A stretch of 64,000 nucleotides of DNA. Origin: Caenorhabditis elegans (Eukaryota > Nematoda > Chromadorea > Rhabditida > Rhabditidae). Shown one piece after another: positions 59,626 through 64,000 of the stretch. Every line of letters begins with the position of its first letter. Within the stretch, counting starts at the first letter, position 1. The notes beneath the pieces are model-generated. The model searched no databases. It worked only from the letters and a program-made list of their open reading frames with translations, and was not told the origin of the DNA. Location: positions 7,130,001 to 7,194,000 of the forward strand of contig NC_003281.10 in the NCBI RefSeq assembly GCF_000002985.6, given 5' to 3'. A program made the position numbers and the translations under genes.

Positions 59626-60365
59626 GATTACCTGAAACCAGAATTTTTGGACATTTATAGTAACGAGTAAATCGGAAAAATCCTTAGTAACGATTTCGAG
59701 AATAAAACGGAGTTTTGCCTAAAAACAATAATAATGTAACATTTTGAAAAAGAAAGATAACCACAAGATCCCGACGCCTTTATTTTCATATTTACTATTG
59801 ATTTTGATCAAAATAATTGCAAAAAAACGTTCGAATACGAAAAATAGGGCAAAAAATTGAGAAAAAATCCCAAAAGTCTTGCCAGGGCGAGGAGGCCGAT
59901 GGAGGCTGGTCGTGGCGAGACCATTGGCTGCGCAGCGGGCAAATGAAGTTAAACTGTGATACGCAGTCTTCGTAAATCGACAATTTCACACTATAAATTA
60001 AAATAAAGTTTTTGGTAAAATTATTCAGTTGAAACGTCATTTAAAAGTGTCTTGGTGATTTTTTTTGCATATGAAGACGACAATCGATACATTGAATAAT
60101 TTCACGGTTTCATGAGTAGTCTTTTGGTAAAGAAGTTTGAAGAATTGAACGTTTTTTGTATTGCGATTGATTTTGAAATAGAATACTATTGATACGAAAC
60201 CATTCATATATCGTAGTCTCAGGTGGCTTAACAAAAAAAATAACTAAAAAGATTTATAGAAATGAAACCAGTCGTTTTGAAAGGAAAAGAAAATTAAATG
60301 TCCAAGTGAATTCGAAGATTAAAAGAAAATTACAATGAGCTTATTTAAAAATATAAATGATAGTT
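59626..60365. other. Spacer: rps-21 promoter and aldo-keto reductase 3' flank
   Basis: Contains a GC-rich patch at 59880-59945 and AT-rich sequence beyond. No gene seen. Confidence 0.45.
59910..59937 (-). promoter_or_regulatory. 28-base element shared with the rps-14/rpl-36 promoter
   Basis: On the minus strand this reads CGCTGCGCAGCCAATGG then TCTCGCCACGA, 26/28 identical to 49844-49871. It lies 285 bases upstream of the rps-21 ATG, a similar distance to the 265 bases from the other copy to the rps-14 ATG. It contains a CCAAT box. Confidence 0.65.
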
Positions 60366-62944
60366 CTAAAACGGCCGTCGTCTCCTGGGTGTCCTTAATT
60401 CGGAGCTCGAGTTTGAAGAATATAAAGAAAATCCGTTCAATGTGCTTGCAAGACTTTCAACTGATGAATGACGATGAGTTGCCAACGCGGTTAATCCCAA
60501 CTTCTTCAACTTTTTCCAATATTGAGCGACATCTACGCCTTCCCAACCGGCATTTTCCAGTCTGTCTAGATACCTGAAAATAATGAAATATATGTGAGAA
60601 GCTCGTTACACGATCTCACCTTCGCATTATCCGATCTCGAACTCTCTGCTCTACATCTGTTATTCGTGAAAAGTTGGATAATTCCAGGTTGTCTAATACT
60701 TGTTGCACACTATCCATTCCAACCAGACAACAAATAACGTTCGGGAAATTGAGAGCATAGTCTAGAGCTAGTTTTGATATGCTTATATTCTTAGACTGAA
60801 AGAAACTATTTTGGAATTTACAAAAGTATAGAAACTAACTGAACAGTAAGTAGTGGCTGCTAAGCAAGCTTCTTTAATTTCATCACTTGCTGGATGCCAA
60901 GGCGGTGGACCCTTTTCTGTGAGCAAACCCCAACATAGTGCTCCAGAATTGATTACTGCAATATTTCGAGTCTGAAACCAAGCAGTAAATTGTCCAAGAG
61001 CATTATTGTTCAATGTCCCTTTGCAGTATGTCATCACAAAATCTATTTTAGTAGCCGAACAATCGACAAGTTGACTGAAAAATATAATTTTGGCGCATTC
61101 CAAACATATCTAAACGAGTACACAAGTTTTCCCAATGGATATCCCGTCAGACCAATGTGCCTAATCTTTCCAGATGACTTTGCCATTTCAAGAGCCTGTA
61201 GAGTTTCATATAGAACAATTGATTCATTCGGAGCAAAGTCTGCATCATGGATCTGAAATTTGAATCAAATTTTGATATCTTCAACAATAAGAATCTCACC
61301 TGAACATAGCAAATGTCAATATATGTCAATTGAAGTCGCTTTAGGGAATTTGTCAAAGATTCCAGGATTTTATCAGCTCGAAAGTCAAATGTCCGAGCGT
61401 AGTCCAATTCGAATCTCCCAACTTTTGTACTTATATAATATGCTTTTCGTGGAATTTTTGACAGAGCCTGAAGTAGAACATGAAAGTGATTCAGAAGTTT
61501 AATCACTTACCTTTCCCAATATTGATTCACTCCGACTCTGACTGTACCAGTATCCTGTATCGATATAATTGATACCTAAACAAGAATACAACTATTGAAT
61601 CATAGATACCGTACCAGGGGGTGCGGTAAAATTACGAAACTGTAAAAAAACTACGGTAGAATTGAAGAAAAGTATTTAATTACCTGGAAAATGGTTTTTA
61701 GTTTTGTAGAAAATTTTAAAACAAAAAACCTCAAGTTTTGGTTTCCGATTTGCCAAAAAATATCATTTCTAGTCTGTTTTTCAGATCCTTTTCTAACTTC
61801 CCAACATTAATACTATTTATTTTTGAATCATTAGAATATGTTTCTATATTTTCACGTACGTTTCTGAATTATAAAGTTTGGTTACCGTACGGAAATGAAA
61901 ATTTGCAATTACTTTATTCTTAATAAATTTAAAACTATAAAAATACCTTGAAATAACTACTAAATAACTTATGAAATAATTTACGATTAATAAAAGCTAC
62001 AAACCTTGTTTTATGGCAGTTTCCACTATTTTTATTATCGAATCTTCTACATTTCCAAACATTCCTCCGATTGCAGCAGCACCTACAAAATAGTTGTTTC
62101 AATCAAATTATAAATAGGGGATCTTGTCGAGATGGTCTCAATATGAAAAGCTTTAAAACAATTGAGGTATTCCCGAATTATCGAAATTTGGCAAATTGCC
62201 AAAATTCTAATTTTTTTAAAGAAAATTGCTAGATGCCCGAAGTTACTGAATGTTAGAATGATCTGAGCAAGACAAAAATAATTTTAACTGTCTTGTTAAT
62301 TAGAGTAACCAAGTCAAATGAGAGTTCTTCATCCACCTCTATGAATTTCCATAAATTCAAAAATATTACCGAATCCAATTTTTGACATTCGAATGTCGGT
62401 TCCTGGTATCTGTCGGTAATTCATTCGTCGAACTGCTGACTCGTCATGAAATCGAGGTATATATGTTACAGGGAGGGACGTCTGAAAGTTTTTATTTTTA
62501 TTTTGGGATATTTTAATTTATTTGCAAAATTCATTTCAAAAACATTTCCTAACATACATCAACTTGTTCTCTGTCTATTCGTGTAGATCCGGTACGATGA
62601 TGTCCAGTTGGAGCAAGTGAAATACTTCTGGGAAGCTGTCGAGATGTTGATGGCTGTAAAGATATGGTTGTAAATGTGGTTATATACAATTTGTCTTGTC
62701 TTTGCAAAAAATGAATCTTGTAATGTTTCACTTCTTTGTGCAGTTTCGTATGTAACTATAGATTTCAATTTAAAAGGAGAAGTTTAATCTAGATACTATA
62801 ATATTTTCAAACAAATATCCTTGAACTATCTTTTTTAAAAACTTGACAAACCTCTGAAAGCCGATCGTATAATCTTTGATGTGACACAGATCCATTCATA
62901 TAAATCGGAACACCACGGCTCCGAGTGAATGTATGTGATTGCAT
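60366..62944 (-). CDS. Aldo-keto reductase, L-galactose dehydrogenase-like
   Basis: Ten exons (62852-62944, 62558-62653, 62370-62481, 62005-62082, 61511-61575, 61300-61467, 61122-61252, 60840-61074, 60620-60795, 60366-60573) give 453 aa, about 100 longer than usual because of a Ser/Arg-rich N-terminus and a basic tail (TPRRRRPF). The barrel has the AKR catalytic tetrad: Asp and Tyr in NYIDTGYWYSQSRSE, Lys in ISTKVGR, His in VQIHDADF. Later motifs GKIRHIGLTGYPL, WGLLTEKGPPPWHPAS and CCLVGMDSVQQVLDNL resemble plant L-galactose dehydrogenase more than other AKRs I know. It would oxidise or reduce a sugar with NAD(P). The substrate is not known from sequence. Confidence 0.88.
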
Positions 62945-64000
62945 CACAAGTCAAAAAGTTCATGTGTATGATAACATCAATGACGGATTTATCTGAATTT
63001 TTGAATGATTTAGAAAAATGAAAATGTTTCTAGTGAGATGTGATTAACAAAAATTAGAATTTTAAAATAAATAATAACAGTGAAACTTCAATCCTAATAA
63101 TCAGCAATAATTATAGTAGACCGTGATAATGATAGAAATAAAAAAATATTCAAAGAGTAATTTATAAATAAACTAGGAAGCAAAAAAAATTTTAACTTTG
63201 AACTTAAATTGCGGAATGTATGTAAAAACTAAACAAAAGATGAAATCGTTTCAAAAATTAATCGAATTCGGCATCCGACACTGTGAACCGAAAGTTCTTT
63301 GGTACTCACTTGTCCACCACTTGCTTCTATTTCTTCTTCTCTTTTTCTTCAGACTCGTAAGCTTCTTCTTGACTCTTCCAGAGCTCATCCTCAGAAGCGG
63401 GGGAGTCATATGTCTGCGTCTCTCTGTCTATACTGTTGCATCACGTACTGTCTCATCCGGTTACCGTAATTTGAAATGCATGACGGGAAGGGAAAACACT
63501 CACACACATTTAGGATACAGCTCGTGTATGAAAAAATGACAAAAGAATACAGAATACAAAGAGATACAGACAAACAAACAGAAATTGAAATACGAAACTG
63601 GATAAGAATTTACTCGCAGAAATTGGAACAATTCTATAAGTTAAGACAAGGGACGGGTTCTATATAAAATATTATATAAACCTTGGTCAAACTGAATTTT
63701 TTATTTTAGGTTCTGTGTAATGTCACTTAAATGATCTATTTCTGTGCTACATCTTCATGCCTACCTCATGTCTACCATATGCCTACCTTGGTTCCAATTT
63801 TATGCCTTTCTACGCTCAACATTCGTTTTTTTGCTTTAGTTTCACCAACCAAGGTTTATCCAAAATATCAGCTGTGATTCAGAGGTTGGCAAAACTGTAG
63901 CAAAACTTAAATTGGACAAGTGTCTAAACTTGGGTAATAAGTTAGAGTTGATAACCGAGTGCTTCGTGGCTGTCCACGAGACTACATCGAGCCTTCTACA
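62945..64000. other. Intergenic, upstream of the aldo-keto reductase
   Basis: No convincing gene. CTGCGTCTC at 63414-63422 and a CTT-rich tract at 63330-63400 look promoter-like. Degenerate TGCCTACC repeats (complement of the TAGGC-type repeat) lie at ~63745-63810. Confidence 0.45.

Noticed and set aside
63198-63667. Frames of 113 and 63 codons near the right end
   Set aside because: Overlap a CTT tract and the CTGCGTCTC promoter-like motif; no supporting splice signals. Could still touch an exon of a gene beyond the window.

Overview
The window is nematode nuclear DNA and, from its protein content, almost certainly Caenorhabditis elegans chromosome III. It is AT-rich, has short introns with TTTCAG acceptors, nested genes, worm-type dispersed palindromes, and SL-type acceptors just upstream of many start codons. 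Several reconstructed proteins have exactly the length I recall for worm proteins: GLR-2 977 aa, OGT-1 1151 aa, NUO-4 436 aa. Splice models were built by hand from donor/acceptor and phase agreement, so single boundaries may be off by a base.

Layout. 1-8.3 kb: 3' end of a WASP-family gene (+), a POT1-like telomere-binding gene (-), Rab geranylgeranyltransferase beta ggtb-1 (+) with a STAR/KH gene nested antisense in its last intron, and a tyrosine-phosphatase-like protein without the catalytic Cys (-). 8.7-14.8 kb: AMPA-type glutamate receptor glr-2 (-), whose introns carry three copies of one repeat. 16.5-23.8 kb: O-GlcNAc transferase ogt-1 (-) with a long foldback in an intron. 26.3-32.1 kb: nuo-4, rnp-7 (U1-70K) and syf-2, all on the minus strand and probably an operon. 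32.7-34.8 kb: a gene with an integrase-type H2C2 zinc finger (+). 37.8-40.4 kb: long-chain acyl-CoA synthetase acs-4 (+). 41.1-48.9 kb: chemoreceptor cluster dominated by a ~2.5 kb, nearly identical inverted duplication. 49.0-57.8 kb: rps-14 (-) divergent from an rpl-36/acyl carrier protein/epg-4/YJU2-like gene series (+), with a small unknown gene nested antisense. 57.9-63 kb: two small secreted proteins, rps-21 (-), and an aldo-keto reductase closest to L-galactose dehydrogenases (-).

The most striking non-coding signal is in rnp-7 intron 4. Seven exact GTAAGT hexamers, the sequence read by U1 snRNP, lie within about 150 bases on the transcribed strand of a gene that encodes a U1 snRNP protein. 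The same intron holds an 80-nt exon-like segment that would bring in an in-frame stop. This looks like a U1-sensing autoregulatory device. Other strong structural signals are the chemoreceptor palindrome, inverted repeats that bracket glr-2 exons 11-14 and include a copied piece of exon, the ogt-1 foldback, and a 28-bp element shared by ribosomal-protein gene promoters.

Many genes here serve basic cell functions: splicing (rnp-7, syf-2, YJU2-like), translation (rps-14, rpl-36, rps-21), mitochondrial complex I and lipoate/fatty-acid carriage (nuo-4, ACP), and lipid activation (acs-4). The receptor cluster and the small secreted genes are the fast-evolving parts.
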